Of a stretch of DNA of 64,000 bases, positions 20,913-30,308 are shown piece after piece; positions within the stretch are counted from its first letter, which is position 1, and every line of letters starts with the position of its first letter. Origin of the DNA: Arthrobacter sp. GTDB taxonomy: Bacteria; Actinomycetota; Actinomycetes; Actinomycetales; Micrococcaceae. The stretch covers positions 1-64,000 of the forward strand of contig JAPLAM010000040.1 in NCBI GenBank assembly GCA_026393275.1, read 5' to 3'. A model generated the notes under the pieces. The model had not been told where the DNA came from. It searched no databases and worked only from the letters and a program-made list of their open reading frames with translations. The position numbers and the translations under genes are program-made.

Positions 20913-22465
20913 GGCTTAAGCTCACCCTGCTGCGCAACAGCCTCCGGCGCAGCCCCTGGCAACTGGTGGGCCTCGGCATCGGGGCGCTGTACGCCCTCGG
21001 CATCGTGGGGGTTGGCATCGCCGGCCTGTTGCTGCTGCGCCAGGCCGACGTCGCGACGGCGCAGACCGTGGTGGTGCTGGGCGGTGCCGCCGCGGTGCTG
21101 GGCTGGGCGATCATCCCGATTGTGGCCTCCGCGGCCGACATGACGCTGGACCCGGCCCGGTTCACGACCTTCGCTGTGCCGATGCCGCAGATGCTGACGG
21201 GCTTGGCCCTGGCCGGCCTGATCGGCACGCCCGGCGCGGCGACGTCCCTCGTGGCGCTGGCCACCGTGGGCACTTGGTCGCGAAGCTTCCTCGGCGCGGT
21301 AGGGGCCCTGGTGGGCGCGATCCTCGGGGTGCTCACCTGCGTGGTGCTCGCCAGGGTGGTGACCGCCGGCACAGTCGGCCTGGCCAGTTCCCGCCGTTTC
21401 AAGGACGTCAGCGCCATCGCCTTCCTGATCCCGCTGGTGCTGATGGGGCCGATCGTGGCCGGGGTCGCCCGCGGGATCCAGAGCTCGGCCGGGTTCGTGG
21501 CGGAACTGGCGCGCTTCCTTGAGTGGACGCCGGCCGGAGCGGCCTGGGCCCTCGGCGGCGAGTTCGCCGCCGGCCACTACGGGACCGCCACGCTCAAGCT
21601 GCTGATCGCGCTCGCCAGCCTGGCCGCCCTGGCACTGTGCTGGAAGGTGCTGCTGGAGCGCGCGCTGGTCACACCGCCCTATGCGGGCACCGCGAAGAAG
21701 AAAACCTCAGGCCTAGGGCTGTTCGGGATGGTCCCGGCCACCCCCACCGGGGCGATTGTTGCCCGCTCGCTGAGCTACTGGCTGCGCGATCCGCGCTACG
21801 CCGGGTCGCTTGTGGTGGTGCCCCTGCTGCCGGTGCTGCTGTGGTTCCAGGCCAGCCAGTCCGGCTTCTACGGCCTCCTGCAGTTCGTCGGACCGCTGAC
21901 GGCATTCCTGCTTGCCTGGTCCATCGCCTCGGACGTCTCCTACGACAGCACGGCCTTTGCACTGCACGTCTCCGCCGGAGTGCGCGGCAGCCAGGACAGG
22001 CTCGGCCGGGCCGTGGCCTGCCTGGTCTTTGCGCTGCCGATCGTGCTGCTCTTCAGCGTCGTGCCGATGTTCATCATCGGCGACTGGACGTTGCTTCCCG
22101 GCATCCTGGGGTTGTCCCTGGGCGTGCTGTTCACCGGGCTGGGCTTGTCCTCGGTGGTCTCGGCGCGCTACACCACGCCCGTGCCGCTGCCCGGCGACAG
22201 CCCGTTCAAGAAACCGCCGGGCAACGTGGCGCAGACCCTGGCCGTGCAGTTCGGCGGGATGGCGGTCCTGCTGCTCCTCGTGAGCCCGGAGCTGGCCCTC
22301 GTGGCCGTGCAGCTCGCGGGCGGAGGCCCGGTACCGGGCTGGATCTGCCTGGCACTAGGCCCGGTCCTTGGATTCGTCCTGTTCGTCGCCGGCGTGCGCC
22401 TGGGCGGCAAGTGGCTGGAAGTGCGCGCGCCCGAACTGCTCGCGCAGTTGGCCGTCAACCGCTGA
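20894..22465 (+). CDS. ABC transporter permease
   Basis: This 523-residue membrane protein has about 12 hydrophobic helices with a polar central loop (TAKKKTSGLGLF) between two halves. It starts inside the ATPase gene (ATG 20894, MVAHLLRLKLTLLRNSL). It is likely an ABC-2 type exporter subunit working with the preceding ATPase; the cargo could be a drug, lipid or peptide. The C-terminal cytosolic end is short. Confidence 0.85.
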
Positions 22466-22488
22466 CCGTCGCAACGAAGGCAGGGACC

Positions 22489-23271
22489 ATGGAAATTGTC
22501 ATCCTTCCGGGCGGCAGGCCCATCGCCGCGCTCGCCGCAGACGCCATCGAGGCCCTGTTGCGGCGCAAACCCGATGCCGTCCTGGGCCTGGCCACCGGAT
22601 CCTCGCCCGTGCCGGTGTACGAGGAGCTGGTGCGCCGGCACGAACGTGGCGGCCTTGATTTCAGCCGGGCCCGGGCGTTCACGCTGGACGAGTACGTCGG
22701 ACTTCCCGCCGGCCATCCGGAATCCTACCGCGAAGTCATCCGGCGCGACTTCACCGGGCGGGTGAACTTCAGCCAGTCCAACGTCCTCGGGCCCGACGGG
22801 GAGGCCACCGACATTCCCGCCGCCTGCCGGGCCTTCGAGGACGCCATCCGCGCCGCCGGGGGAGTGGACCTGCAGCTGCTCGGACTGGGCACGGACGGCC
22901 ACATCGGCTTCAACGAGCCGGGGTCTTCGCTGGCCTCCCGCACCAGGATCAAGACCCTGCTGGAGCAGACGCGGCGGGACAACGCCCGCTTTTTCAGCAG
23001 CCAGGCCGAGGTGCCCCACCATGTCCTCACCCAGGGCCTGGGCACCATCCTGGAATCCCGGCATGTGATCCTCCTCGCCGCCGGGGCGCAGAAGGCGCAG
23101 GCCGTCCGCGACCTTGCCGAGGGGCCGGTAGCCGCCATCTGCCCGGCATCGGTCCTGCAGCTGCACCCGCACGTCACGCTCCTGCTGGACGAAGCGGCGG
23201 CTTCCTCGCTGCGACTCGCCGACTACTACCGGCACAGCTACGACGGCAAGCCGCGCTGGCAGAGCCTGTAG
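22489..23271 (+). CDS. nagB: Glucosamine-6-phosphate deaminase
   Basis: This 260-residue enzyme converts glucosamine-6-phosphate to fructose-6-phosphate and ammonia in amino-sugar catabolism. Visible motifs are LGLATGSSP (phosphate loop), FTLDEYVGL (catalytic Asp) and GLGTDGHIGFNEPGSS (catalytic His and Glu). The length matches the non-allosteric bacterial form. It starts 23 bp after the permease gene, preceded by GCAGGG; no nagA or GntR regulator is next to it. Confidence 0.95.
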   Translation: MEIVILPGGRPIAALAADAIEALLRRKPDAVLGLATGSSPVPVYEELVRRHERGGLDFSRARAFTLDEYVGLPAGHPESYREVIRRDFTGRVNFSQSNVLGPDGEATDIPAACRAFEDAIRAAGGVDLQLLGLGTDGHIGFNEPGSSLASRTRIKTLLEQTRRDNARFFSSQAEVPHHVLTQGLGTILESRHVILLAAGAQKAQAVRDLAEGPVAAICPASVLQLHPHVTLLLDEAAASSLRLADYYRHSYDGKPRWQSL

Positions 23272-23307
23272 CGGCACCGTCGTCGCGATGAGGTCCGGAC
23301 CAGCCGC

Positions 23308-23313
23308 TAAGAT
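23308..23313 (+). promoter_or_regulatory. -10 element of the DUF3039 gene
   Basis: TAAGAT lies 7 nt before ATG 23321. The 7-nt spacer GGGAGTC also contains a ribosome-binding-like GGGAG, so both leaderless and short-leader starts are possible. Confidence 0.5.
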
Positions 23314-23320
23314 GGGAGTC

Positions 23321-23632
23321 ATGACCAGCATGACGGATCCACTCGAAAACGACCCGATGCGTGAGCTCTCCGGAGCCGGGACGTCGACGGCCACCATTGA
23401 GCGTGAGGAACTGCGCCAGGAAGTGGAACCGGGCGACCGGGAGCGCTTCTCGCACTACGTGCGCAAGGAAAAGATCATGGAATCCGCCCTGTCCGGGGAA
23501 CCTGTGATTGCCCTCTGCGGCAAGGTGTGGACGCCCGGCCGCGACCCGAAGAAGTTCCCGGTCTGCCCCGAGTGCAAAGAGGTCTACGAGGGCCTGCGCC
23601 CGGGTGGCGACGGCGGCGACTCCGGGAAATAG
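23321..23632 (+). CDS. DUF3039 zinc-ribbon protein
   Basis: This 103-residue acidic protein has a C-terminal putative zinc site: HYV, then ALCGK and CPEC, giving one His and three Cys. The family is actinobacterial, and as I recall its members commonly sit beside a DEAD/DEAH helicase, as here. The function is unknown. ATG 23321 is preferred over the in-frame ATG 23288, because the -10 element and GGGAG fit the former. Confidence 0.85.
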   Translation: MTSMTDPLENDPMRELSGAGTSTATIEREELRQEVEPGDRERFSHYVRKEKIMESALSGEPVIALCGKVWTPGRDPKKFPVCPECKEVYEGLRPGGDGGDSGK

Positions 23633-23772
23633 GGACCTGACTCCCGGTACCGGCGCGGCTTGATCCGCTACCGGCCTTCCCTGATGTCCGGTTCATCCGA
23701 AAAGATTGGTGTTTTTGTGCTTATTTGGGTTTCTCCGGAACCGGCTGACGTGTACGGACGGGGGCCCGCTAA

Positions 23773-25566
23773 GTGACTGAAACACTTTTTGGGGGCCCCG
23801 TCCTGCCGCCCGCGTATCCCGAGCGGGCCGCCTGGGGAACCGCACCGAAGCTCCGTGCCTGGCAGCAGGAAGCCCTGGACAGCTACTTCAGCACACACCC
23901 CAAGGATTTCCTGGCGGTCGCCACACCCGGCGCCGGCAAGACCACTTTTGCGCTCCGGGTGGCCTCCATGCTGATCGACGCCGGGGTGGTCAACCGGGTG
24001 ACCATCGTGGCCCCGACGGACCACCTCAAACGCCAATGGGCGGACGCCGCCGCGAAGGTCGGCATCGCGATCGACCCCAACTTCAAGAACGCCGACGGCC
24101 AGCACGGACGCGGCTTCGTCGGCGTCGCGGTCACCTACGCGCAGGTGGCCAGCAAGCCGATGCTGCACCGGGCCAAGACCGAGGCGGCGCGCACGCTGGT
24201 GATCCTCGACGAAATCCACCACGGCGGCGAGGCGCTGTCCTGGGGCGACGGGCTGCGCGAGGCTTTCGACCCCGCCGCCCGGCGGCTGTCCCTGACCGGC
24301 ACCCCGTTCCGCTCGGACACCTCGCCCATCCCGTTCGTTGAGTACGCCGAGGACCGCGACGGCATCCGCCGCTCCAAGGCCGACTACACCTACGGCTACG
24401 GTAAGGCCCTCCGTGACCACGTGGTCCGCCCGGTGATGTTCATGGCCTACTCCGGCCAGATGCGCTGGCGTACCAGCGGAGGCGAAGAAATGGCGGCCTC
24501 GCTCGGTGAGGCGGCCGTCACCAAGGACATCACCGCCCACGCCTGGCGCACCGCGCTGAACCCGACCGGAGAGTGGATACCGGCTGTGCTGGCCGGGGCT
24601 GACAAGCGGCTTAGCGAGGTGCGGCGCAGCGTGCCCGACGCCGGTGGCCTGGTCATTGCCACCGACCATGACGACGCGCGCGCCTACGCCGGCCAGCTGA
24701 AGAAAATCACCGGCGAGTCACCCACCGTGATTCTCTCCGACGATGCGAAGGCCTCGGACAAGATCGAGGCGTTCTCCGAGGGGGACAAGCGCTGGATGGT
24801 CGCCGTCCGCATGGTATCCGAAGGCGTGGACGTCCCGCGGCTTTCGGTGGGCGTCTACGCGACGTCCATTTCCACGCCGCTGTTCTTCGCCCAGGCCGTG
24901 GGCCGCTTCGTGCGTGCCCGCAAGCGCGGCGAGACGGCGTCGGTGTTCCTGCCCTCCGTCCCCCAGCTGATGGCACTGGCGAACTCGATGGAAGCCGAGC
25001 GGGACCACGCCCTGGACCGCCCGGAGAAGGAAGACGCCGACGGGCTGTTCAACCCGGAGGACTCGCTTTTGGACGAGGCCAACCGCGAGGAGAAGGCTTC
25101 CGACACCCTGATGAAGGGCAAGTTCGAGGCGCTCGACTCGCAAGCCTCCTTCGACCGGGTGTTGTTCGACGGCGGCGAGTTCGGGACCGGCGGCGAGGTG
25201 GGTTCCGAGGACGAGCTCGACTTCCTTGGCATCCCCGGCCTGCTCGACGCCGAACAGGTGGGCACCCTGCTCCGCCAGCGCCAGCATGAGCAGCTCAGCC
25301 GCAAGAATAAGCGCGCCCCGCAGGGCGCTGCCGCGTCGGCCGTGCCCGATGCTCCCGCGCTGCCTGACCACCGGATGCTGATGGACCTGCGCACCGAGCT
25401 GGCCAAGAACGTCGCGGCCTGGTCCGCTCGGACCGGCACCCCGCACGGCGTCATCCACACCAAGCTCCGGACCGTGTGCGGCGGCCCGGCGGTGGCGCAG
25501 GCCAATGAGGAGCAGCTGCAGACGCGGCTGCGGAAACTCCAGGACTGGTTCATCGGCCGGAAATAG
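23773..25566 (+). CDS. DEAD/DEAH-box helicase (RadD/XPB-like)
   Basis: This 597-residue superfamily 2 helicase has a Q-like motif (LRAWQQEALD), Walker A TPGAGKT, the DEIHH box, motif III LTGTPFRSD, and motifs V-VI in MVSEGVDVPR and AVGRFVRARKRG. The C-terminal 200 residues are charged, without a recognised domain. It resembles RadD-like repair helicases more than RNA helicases; the role is inference. The start is GTG 23773. It follows DUF3039 in the same direction after 140 bp. Confidence 0.9.
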   Translation: MTETLFGGPVLPPAYPERAAWGTAPKLRAWQQEALDSYFSTHPKDFLAVATPGAGKTTFALRVASMLIDAGVVNRVTIVAPTDHLKRQWADAAAKVGIAIDPNFKNADGQHGRGFVGVAVTYAQVASKPMLHRAKTEAARTLVILDEIHHGGEALSWGDGLREAFDPAARRLSLTGTPFRSDTSPIPFVEYAEDRDGIRRSKADYTYGYGKALRDHVVRPVMFMAYSGQMRWRTSGGEEMAASLGEAAVTKDITAHAWRTALNPTGEWIPAVLAGADKRLSEVRRSVPDAGGLVIATDHDDARAYAGQLKKITGESPTVILSDDAKASDKIEAFSEGDKRWMVAVRMVSEGVDVPRLSVGVYATSISTPLFFAQAVGRFVRARKRGETASVFLPSVPQLMALANSMEAERDHALDRPEKEDADGLFNPEDSLLDEANREEKASDTLMKGKFEALDSQASFDRVLFDGGEFGTGGEVGSEDELDFLGIPGLLDAEQVGTLLRQRQHEQLSRKNKRAPQGAAASAVPDAPALPDHRMLMDLRTELAKNVAAWSARTGTPHGVIHTKLRTVCGGPAVAQANEEQLQTRLRKLQDWFIGRK

Positions 25567-25603
25567 CCGGCCGGATGGGGCGGCCCGGAAATAGCCGGCC
25601 GGA
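25557..25603 (+). repeat. 19-bp direct duplication at the helicase 3' end
   Basis: CCGGAAATAGCCGGCCGGA occurs at 25557-25575, spanning the stop codon TAG, and again exactly at 25585-25603. It suggests a recent local duplication next to the terminator hairpins. Confidence 0.8.
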
Positions 25604-25611
25604 AGCGGCGG

Positions 25612-25670
25612 GTCTCCGCGGACCCGTCCGCGGAGACGAAAAAGGGACCGGTTCAAACCCGGTCCCTTTT
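25612..25670. terminator. Twin-hairpin bidirectional terminator
   Basis: The first stem is 25612-25622 with 25627-25637 (11 bp, loop CCCG). The second stem is 25640-25651 with 25659-25670 (12 bp, 7-nt loop), whose outer pairs are A-tract and T-tract, so it reads as an intrinsic terminator on both strands. It separates the convergent helicase and lipoprotein genes. Confidence 0.88.
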
Positions 25671-25689
25671 GCGTAGGCGGCCTGTCCCG

Positions 25690-26037
25690 TTACTGGGCGG
25701 GGGCCGGGCAGGCCTGGGAGAAGGCCTGACCGGCGGAGGTGTACTTGGCCTTCAGGTCATCCACCTTGGCCTGGTCCGGGTCCTTCTTCGCGGACTCGTC
25801 CAAATACTCCACGATGGACTGCAGCGGACCCTGCAGCTCCGCGGAAGCCGTGGCCTCGATGGGCCGGATCTGGTTCGCCAGCCGGGTCATGCCGAACTTG
25901 TCAGAACTGGACGTCGGCGAGGAGGTGATGGTCTTAATCCGGGCGCAGGTTTCCTCGGTGGTCATCTTCGGGGCCGAGCAGGCAGCTGCGCCGAGCAGGG
26001 TCCCGGCAGCGAGCAGGACGGTCAGGGTCTTCTTCAT
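25690..26037 (-). CDS. Small lipoprotein, unknown function
   Basis: This 115-residue protein has a lipoprotein signal peptide (MKKTLTVLLAAGTLLGAAAC, lipobox LGAAAC with C20). The mature part is helical and charged, with two further cysteines (ETCARI near the start, SQACPAP near the end) that could form a disulfide outside the membrane. No family is recognised. GGAG precedes the ATG. It is transcribed alone towards the twin-hairpin terminator. Confidence 0.85.
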   Translation of the reverse strand: MKKTLTVLLAAGTLLGAAACSAPKMTTEETCARIKTITSSPTSSSDKFGMTRLANQIRPIEATASAELQGPLQSIVEYLDESAKKDPDQAKVDDLKAKYTSAGQAFSQACPAPAQ

Positions 26038-26116
26038 GGTGTACTCCGGGAATTTACGGGTCCGACGTTACTGGCAAGGATTCCGAGTCTACTGTTTTGT
26101 GCGTGGTGCGACGACT

Positions 26117-26752
26117 TCAGGCGAGATCGACGCCGCCAAGCTCCATCTCGGCAAAGGCGTCGTCGAGGTCTTCGGCGATCCCCACGGTGAGCCCGCGCGG
26201 CACGGTGACGGAGTAGCCGGCCTGGACGGCATCCAGGGCGGTGGCCTTCACACAGTGGTCGGTGGCGATCCCCACCACCACGACCTCCTCGACGTCGTGG
26301 CTTTGCAGCCAGTCGTCCAGGCCGATGGCGTCCTCGTCCACGGCGAAGGCTCCAGGGCCGCCCGCGGGCAGCGAACCGGGCGTGCGGTCGCCGGTGGGGA
26401 CGGCGTCGTCCGGGGCGAGCAGCCCCTCGAAACCGGAGTAGGCGGCAGTGAACTGTCCCTTGCGGAAGTAGGCCTGGACGTATTCGGTGTCCAGGTCCGG
26501 GTGCAGCTCGGCGCCGCGGGTGCCCGCGATGCAATGCGGCGGCCAGCTGTCGAGGTAGTCCGGCTGGTCCGAGAAGTGCGCGCCGGGGTCGATGTGCCAG
26601 TCCTGGGTGGCCACAATGTGGTCGAACTGCCCGTGGCGGGCGTCGACGTATTCGCTGATTTCGGCGGCAAGGGCCGCGCCGCCCTGGACCGGGAGTGCCC
26701 CGCCCTCACAGAAATCGTTCTGCACGTCGACGATGATCAAGGCGCGTGACAT
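26117..26752 (-). CDS. pncA: Nicotinamidase
   Basis: This 211-residue isochorismatase-fold hydrolase converts nicotinamide to nicotinate in NAD salvage. The catalytic triad is D9 (VDVQNDF), K98 (FRKGQF) and C167 (ATDHCVKA). The metal site is D51, H53 (TQDWHID) and H73 (PPHC). In mycobacteria this enzyme also activates pyrazinamide. Its ATG directly follows the pncB stop, so the two salvage enzymes form an operon. Confidence 0.95.
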   Translation of the reverse strand: MSRALIIVDVQNDFCEGGALPVQGGAALAAEISEYVDARHGQFDHIVATQDWHIDPGAHFSDQPDYLDSWPPHCIAGTRGAELHPDLDTEYVQAYFRKGQFTAAYSGFEGLLAPDDAVPTGDRTPGSLPAGGPGAFAVDEDAIGLDDWLQSHDVEEVVVVGIATDHCVKATALDAVQAGYSVTVPRGLTVGIAEDLDDAFAEMELGGVDLA

Positions 26753-28081
26753 TCAGTCCTCCTCGTAGATGGTGGGGATGGCTGCTTCGCCGCGCTGGAG
26801 CCGGTTAACCACTCCCGGGAGCTCCTTCATGCTGTCCGCGTGGCGCTGCTTGGCCCGCTGCACACCCTCGGGTCCGGTCCAGCCGGGCAACAGCTCGCCG
26901 TTCTTGATGAACTGCTGCAGCAGCTGCCGGTCGTTGCCGTCGTCGTCCGGGCGGTGCCCGATCCCGACAATCTCCTGGGTGGCCGTGCCGCGGTCGTTGA
27001 GTTTGCGCAGGGCGTACTTGCGGCCGCCCTTGCTGGTCTTGTTCTTAGCCGTCTTGGCGACCGCCACAAATTTGCCGGAGTCGTCTGTGCGGCTGACCAG
27101 TTTGTAGACCATGCTGGCCGTCGGCGCGCCGGAGCCGGTCACCAGCGAGGTGCCCACGCCGTACGAGTCCACCGGGGCGGACTGCAGGGCGGCGATGGCG
27201 AATTCGTCCAGGTCCGAGGTGACCATGATCCGGGTGTTTTCGTTGCCCAGCTGGTCCAGGAGCTGGCGGACCCACTGCGCCTGCGCGACGAGGTCGCCCG
27301 AGTCCAGCCGGACCGCTCCGAGTTTATCGCCGGCGAGTTCGACGGCGGTGCGGACGGCGGCCTCGACGTCGTAAGTGTCCACCAGCAGCGCGGTGCCGGC
27401 GCCCATCGAGGCGATCTGCGCCTCGAAGGCCTCCCGCTCGGTGTCATGCAGCAGGGTGAAGGAGTGGGCGGCCGTGCCCACCGTCTTGATCCCGTAGCGG
27501 CGGCCGGCCTCGAGGTTGGAGGTGCTGTCGAAGCCGGCGATCACGGCGGCGCGGGCGGCCGCGACGGCGGATTCCTCGTGCGTCCGCCGTGACCCCATCT
27601 CGATGCAGGGCCGGGCGCCGGCCGCCGTGATCATGCGGGAGGCCGCGGATGCGATGGCGCTGTCGTGGTTCAGGATCGAGAGGATGTACGTCTCGAGGAT
27701 GCAGGCCTCGGCGAAGGTGGATTCAACGATCATGATGGGGGAGTTGGGGAAGTACGCCTCGCCCTCCGCGTAGCCCCAGATGTCGCCGGAGAAGGAGAAC
27801 CCGGCCAGGTACTCGAGGGTCTCCTCGTTGACCACCTTGGTACGGCGCAGGAAGTCGAGTTCAGCGTCGCCGAAGCGGAAGTCGGCGATCCCCTCCAGCA
27901 GCCGGCCGGTGCCCGCCACGATCCCATAGCGCCGGCCGTCGGGGAGCCGCCGCGCGAAGGCTTCGAACACCGACTTGCGGTGCGCGGCGCCGGAATGCAG
28001 GGCGGCCTGCAGCATGGTCAGCTCGTAATGATCGGTGTACAGGGACGCGCGGGGATGGTCCCAGCCAGCGGAGGTACTCAC
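26753..28081 (-). CDS. pncB: Nicotinate phosphoribosyltransferase
   Basis: This 442-residue enzyme joins nicotinate to PRPP to give NaMN, the step after PncA. Motifs are YTDHYELTMLQA near the N-terminus, EMGSRRTHEESA, LLVDTYD, VRLDSGDL and the phosphate-binding SDLDEFAI. The start is GTG 28081, preceded by a leaderless-type -10. It is divergent from clpS across 169 bp that contain REP-like repeats. Confidence 0.95.
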   Translation of the reverse strand: MSTSAGWDHPRASLYTDHYELTMLQAALHSGAAHRKSVFEAFARRLPDGRRYGIVAGTGRLLEGIADFRFGDAELDFLRRTKVVNEETLEYLAGFSFSGDIWGYAEGEAYFPNSPIMIVESTFAEACILETYILSILNHDSAIASAASRMITAAGARPCIEMGSRRTHEESAVAAARAAVIAGFDSTSNLEAGRRYGIKTVGTAAHSFTLLHDTEREAFEAQIASMGAGTALLVDTYDVEAAVRTAVELAGDKLGAVRLDSGDLVAQAQWVRQLLDQLGNENTRIMVTSDLDEFAIAALQSAPVDSYGVGTSLVTGSGAPTASMVYKLVSRTDDSGKFVAVAKTAKNKTSKGGRKYALRKLNDRGTATQEIVGIGHRPDDDGNDRQLLQQFIKNGELLPGWTGPEGVQRAKQRHADSMKELPGVVNRLQRGEAAIPTIYEED

Positions 28082-28087
28082 GAATTC

Positions 28088-28093
28088 ACTCTA
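28088..28093 (-). promoter_or_regulatory. -10 element of pncB-pncA
   Basis: On the minus strand TAGAGT is followed by 6 nt (GAATTC) and then GTG 28081; leaderless start likely. Confidence 0.5.
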
Positions 28094-28095
28094 GT

Positions 28096-28230
28096 CCCCA
28101 CCGGCTCCCTCGTCTCGCTTCGCTTCGCCGCGGGGCCCTCGCCGGTGTGGGCCCACCCACCGGCTCCCTCGTCTCGCTTCGCTTCGCCGCGGGGCCCAGC
28201 CTCCCGGGGCCCTCGCCGACGTGGGCCCAG
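28096..28230. repeat. REP-like tandem repeat between pncB and clpS
   Basis: A 42-bp unit at 28097-28138 is repeated exactly at 28156-28197 (59-bp period), each followed by a GGGCCC-rich segment. The segment with GTGTGGGCCCAC (28145-28156) recurs in altered form at 28203-28230. The same ordered words occur inside nadB (55248-55306), pointing to a dispersed element rather than a simple local repeat. Confidence 0.8.
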
Positions 28231-28238
28231 CCTCCCCA

Positions 28239-28244
28239 TAGAAT
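28239..28244 (+). promoter_or_regulatory. -10 element of clpS
   Basis: TAGAAT, close to the -10 consensus, lies 6 nt before ATG 28251; leaderless start likely. Confidence 0.55.
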
Positions 28245-28250
28245 GGACAG

Positions 28251-28631
28251 ATGACCCTCAGCGTTGCGCTCGGCCCTGACACCCAGGAGAGCACCCAGAC
28301 CGGAACAGCGTCGTCCACCGACGTCCTGACCGCCCCGGACATCCCGTGGAACCTCGTGATCTGGAACGATCCTGTGAACCTGATGAGCTATGTGAGCTAC
28401 GTGTTCCGCAGCTACTTCGGCTATTCCGAGGCGAAGGCGAACAAGCTCATGCTGGAGGTCCACAAGAAGGGCCGCTCCATCGTGGCGCACGGCAGCAAGG
28501 AACAGGTGGAGCAGCACGCGGTGGCGATGCACGGCTACGGCCTGTGGGCCACCGTGGAGAAGGCCAGCGGCGGCCCCGGCAGCGGCTCGGGCGGCACCGG
28601 ATCAGGCAGGGGCAAGGGAAAACGTGGCTAA
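28251..28631 (+). CDS. clpS: ClpS adaptor for N-end rule proteolysis
   Basis: This 126-residue adaptor delivers proteins with destabilising N-termini to ClpC/ClpA-ClpP. The core (about residues 30-110) has VIWNDPVNLMSYV (the N-degron pocket), then MLEVHKKGRSIVAHGSKEQVEQHA. There is a disordered N-terminal 30 residues and a Gly/Ser/Lys-rich tail of about 18 residues that is unlike most ClpS. DUF2017 starts inside its 3' end, an arrangement conserved in actinobacteria. Confidence 0.95.
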   Translation: MTLSVALGPDTQESTQTGTASSTDVLTAPDIPWNLVIWNDPVNLMSYVSYVFRSYFGYSEAKANKLMLEVHKKGRSIVAHGSKEQVEQHAVAMHGYGLWATVEKASGGPGSGSGGTGSGRGKGKRG

Positions 28632-29184
28632 GGCATTCAAATACGGGCTCAAGGGCATCACGGGCTACCTGGAGCCTTCCGAACGGGACCTTCTGCGCAG
28701 CCTCTTCGATGACGTCATTTCCATGCTGGAGCCGGAGGAACGCGCCAACCAAGATCCGCTGGCGGCGCTCGTCGGGCTCGATGCCGAGGCCCGGGAACCG
28801 TCGGACCGGGCCCTGAAGCGCCTGCTGCCCAACGTCATGAAGGACGACGACGAGGCCTCCCTCGAGTTCCGCCGGTACACCGAGCGCTCGCTGCGGGAGA
28901 ACAAGATCGGAGCGCTAAGGGCGGCCGCCCTCGGGCTGGACAAGGACGAGCTGGTGCTGGCCCCGGCCGACGCCCGGCACTGGTCCACCGCGCTCAACGA
29001 CGTCCGGCTGGTGCTCGCCGAACGCCTCGACATCCGGGACGACGCCGACGCCGAGCACGTCCACCGGATGCAGGACTGGTCCCAGGCCGAGGACGTGGAA
29101 GGCTACCTGGCCCTCGTCTACAACTTCACCACCTGGCTGCAGGAATCCCTGGTCCAGGCGATGCTGGCCTCACTCGAGGCGTAA
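28624..29184 (+). CDS. DUF2017 protein
   Basis: This 186-residue, largely helical and charged cytosolic protein has the family features KAFKYGLKG at the start and PSDRALKRLLPN in the middle. The family regularly follows clpS (Rv1332 in M. tuberculosis, by order), suggesting a link to regulated proteolysis; no biochemical function is known to me. GTG 28624 overlaps clpS by 8 nt, so it is translationally coupled. Confidence 0.88.
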   Translation: MAKAFKYGLKGITGYLEPSERDLLRSLFDDVISMLEPEERANQDPLAALVGLDAEAREPSDRALKRLLPNVMKDDDEASLEFRRYTERSLRENKIGALRAAALGLDKDELVLAPADARHWSTALNDVRLVLAERLDIRDDADAEHVHRMQDWSQAEDVEGYLALVYNFTTWLQESLVQAMLASLEA

Positions 29185-29261
29185 GGGCGCGGGCGCCGCG
29201 TGTGACCCACTAGACACGAGTTGCTCGCCACAATGTGATGGCCGCACCTGCTGCGAAGCCC

Positions 29262-29267
29262 TATCCT
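29262..29267 (+). promoter_or_regulatory. -10 element of the murI operon
   Basis: TATCCT lies 9 nt before ATG 29277, supporting that start over the in-frame ATG at 29235, which would lie upstream of this promoter. Confidence 0.4.
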
Positions 29268-29276
29268 CGAATAATC

Positions 29277-30308
29277 ATGACTTCAGCATCGAGCACGGAT
29301 CCGGCAGCTGACGCTGCGGCGGAGACCGCAGCGGACAGTGCCGCAAATTCCGGGCTCGGAGAGCGCCCGATCGGCGTCTTTGATTCCGGCGTCGGCGGCC
29401 TGACCGTGGCGCGGTCCATCATCGACCAGTTGCCCAACGAATCCATCCTGTACGTCGGCGACACCGCGCACGGACCCTACGGGCCGCTGCCCATCGCCGA
29501 GGTCCGCGCCAACGCGCTGGGCGTGATGGACGAACTGGTGGATTCCGGTGTCAAGCTGCTCACGATTGCCTGCAACTCAGCCTCCGCCGCGGTGCTCCGC
29601 GATGCCCGAGAACGCTACACCGCGCGGTACGGCATCCCGGTGATCGAGGTGATCCAGCCGGCCGTCCGGCGCGCCGTCGCGGCCACCCGCAACGGCCGGA
29701 TCGGCGTGCTCGGCACCTCGGCCACCGTCGGCTCCCGCGCCTATGAGGACACCTTCGCCGCGGCGCCGGACCTGGACATCACCTCCGTGGCCTGCCCGGC
29801 GTTCGTGCCCTACGTGGAGGCTGGAATCACCACCGGCCCGGAACTGCTCGCCGTGGCCCGCGAATACCTGGCACCGCTCACCGCGGCCGGGGTGGACACC
29901 GTGGTGCTGGGCTGCACCCACTACCCGCTGCTCACCGGGGTGATCTCCTTCGTCCTGGGCGAGGAGGTGACGCTGGTGTCCAGTGCGGAAGAAACCGCCA
30001 AGGACGTCTACCGGGCGCTGGCATCCCGCGGCCTGGAACGCACCGGCGCGGCCGCCCCGGAACACAATTTCATCGCCACCGGGGATGCCGCGCAGTTCGA
30101 GCACCTGGCCCGCCGCTTCCTCGGCCCGGAAGTCCTCAGCGTGCGCCACGTGGACCACGTTGCCGCGCAGTACCCCACCGGCAGCCTCGCCCGGATCACC
30201 CCGGAAATGATCGCCGCCGCGCAGGCCGCCGCGGACCGGCCACGGATCTCCAATTTCGTCTCCTCCAGTCGTCCGCGGCTGTCCGGCCTGCGCGGGACCG
30301 GCCTGTGA
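29277..30308 (+). CDS. murI: Glutamate racemase
   Basis: This 343-residue enzyme makes D-glutamate for peptidoglycan by two-cysteine acid-base catalysis: C99 (IACNSASA) and C213 (LGCTHYPLL). The conserved [10 protein letters not shown] loop is present. The first about 27 residues are Ala/Ser/Asp-rich and not part of the fold. The stop overlaps the GTG of the next gene. It heads the conserved murI-MBL-rph-rdgB cluster. Confidence 0.96.
   Translation: MTSASSTDPAADAAAETAADSAANSGLGERPIGVFDSGVGGLTVARSIIDQLPNESILYVGDTAHGPYGPLPIAEVRANALGVMDELVDSGVKLLTIACNSASAAVLRDARERYTARYGIPVIEVIQPAVRRAVAATRNGRIGVLGTSATVGSRAYEDTFAAAPDLDITSVACPAFVPYVEAGITTGPELLAVAREYLAPLTAAGVDTVVLGCTHYPLLTGVISFVLGEEVTLVSSAEETAKDVYRALASRGLERTGAAAPEHNFIATGDAAQFEHLARRFLGPEVLSVRHVDHVAAQYPTGSLARITPEMIAAAQAAADRPRISNFVSSSRPRLSGLRGTGL

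Noticed and set aside
28097..28197. Repeat array between pncB and clpS as a CRISPR
   Set aside because: Only two full units with a 17-bp spacer, no leader and no cas genes; it fits a REP-like element.
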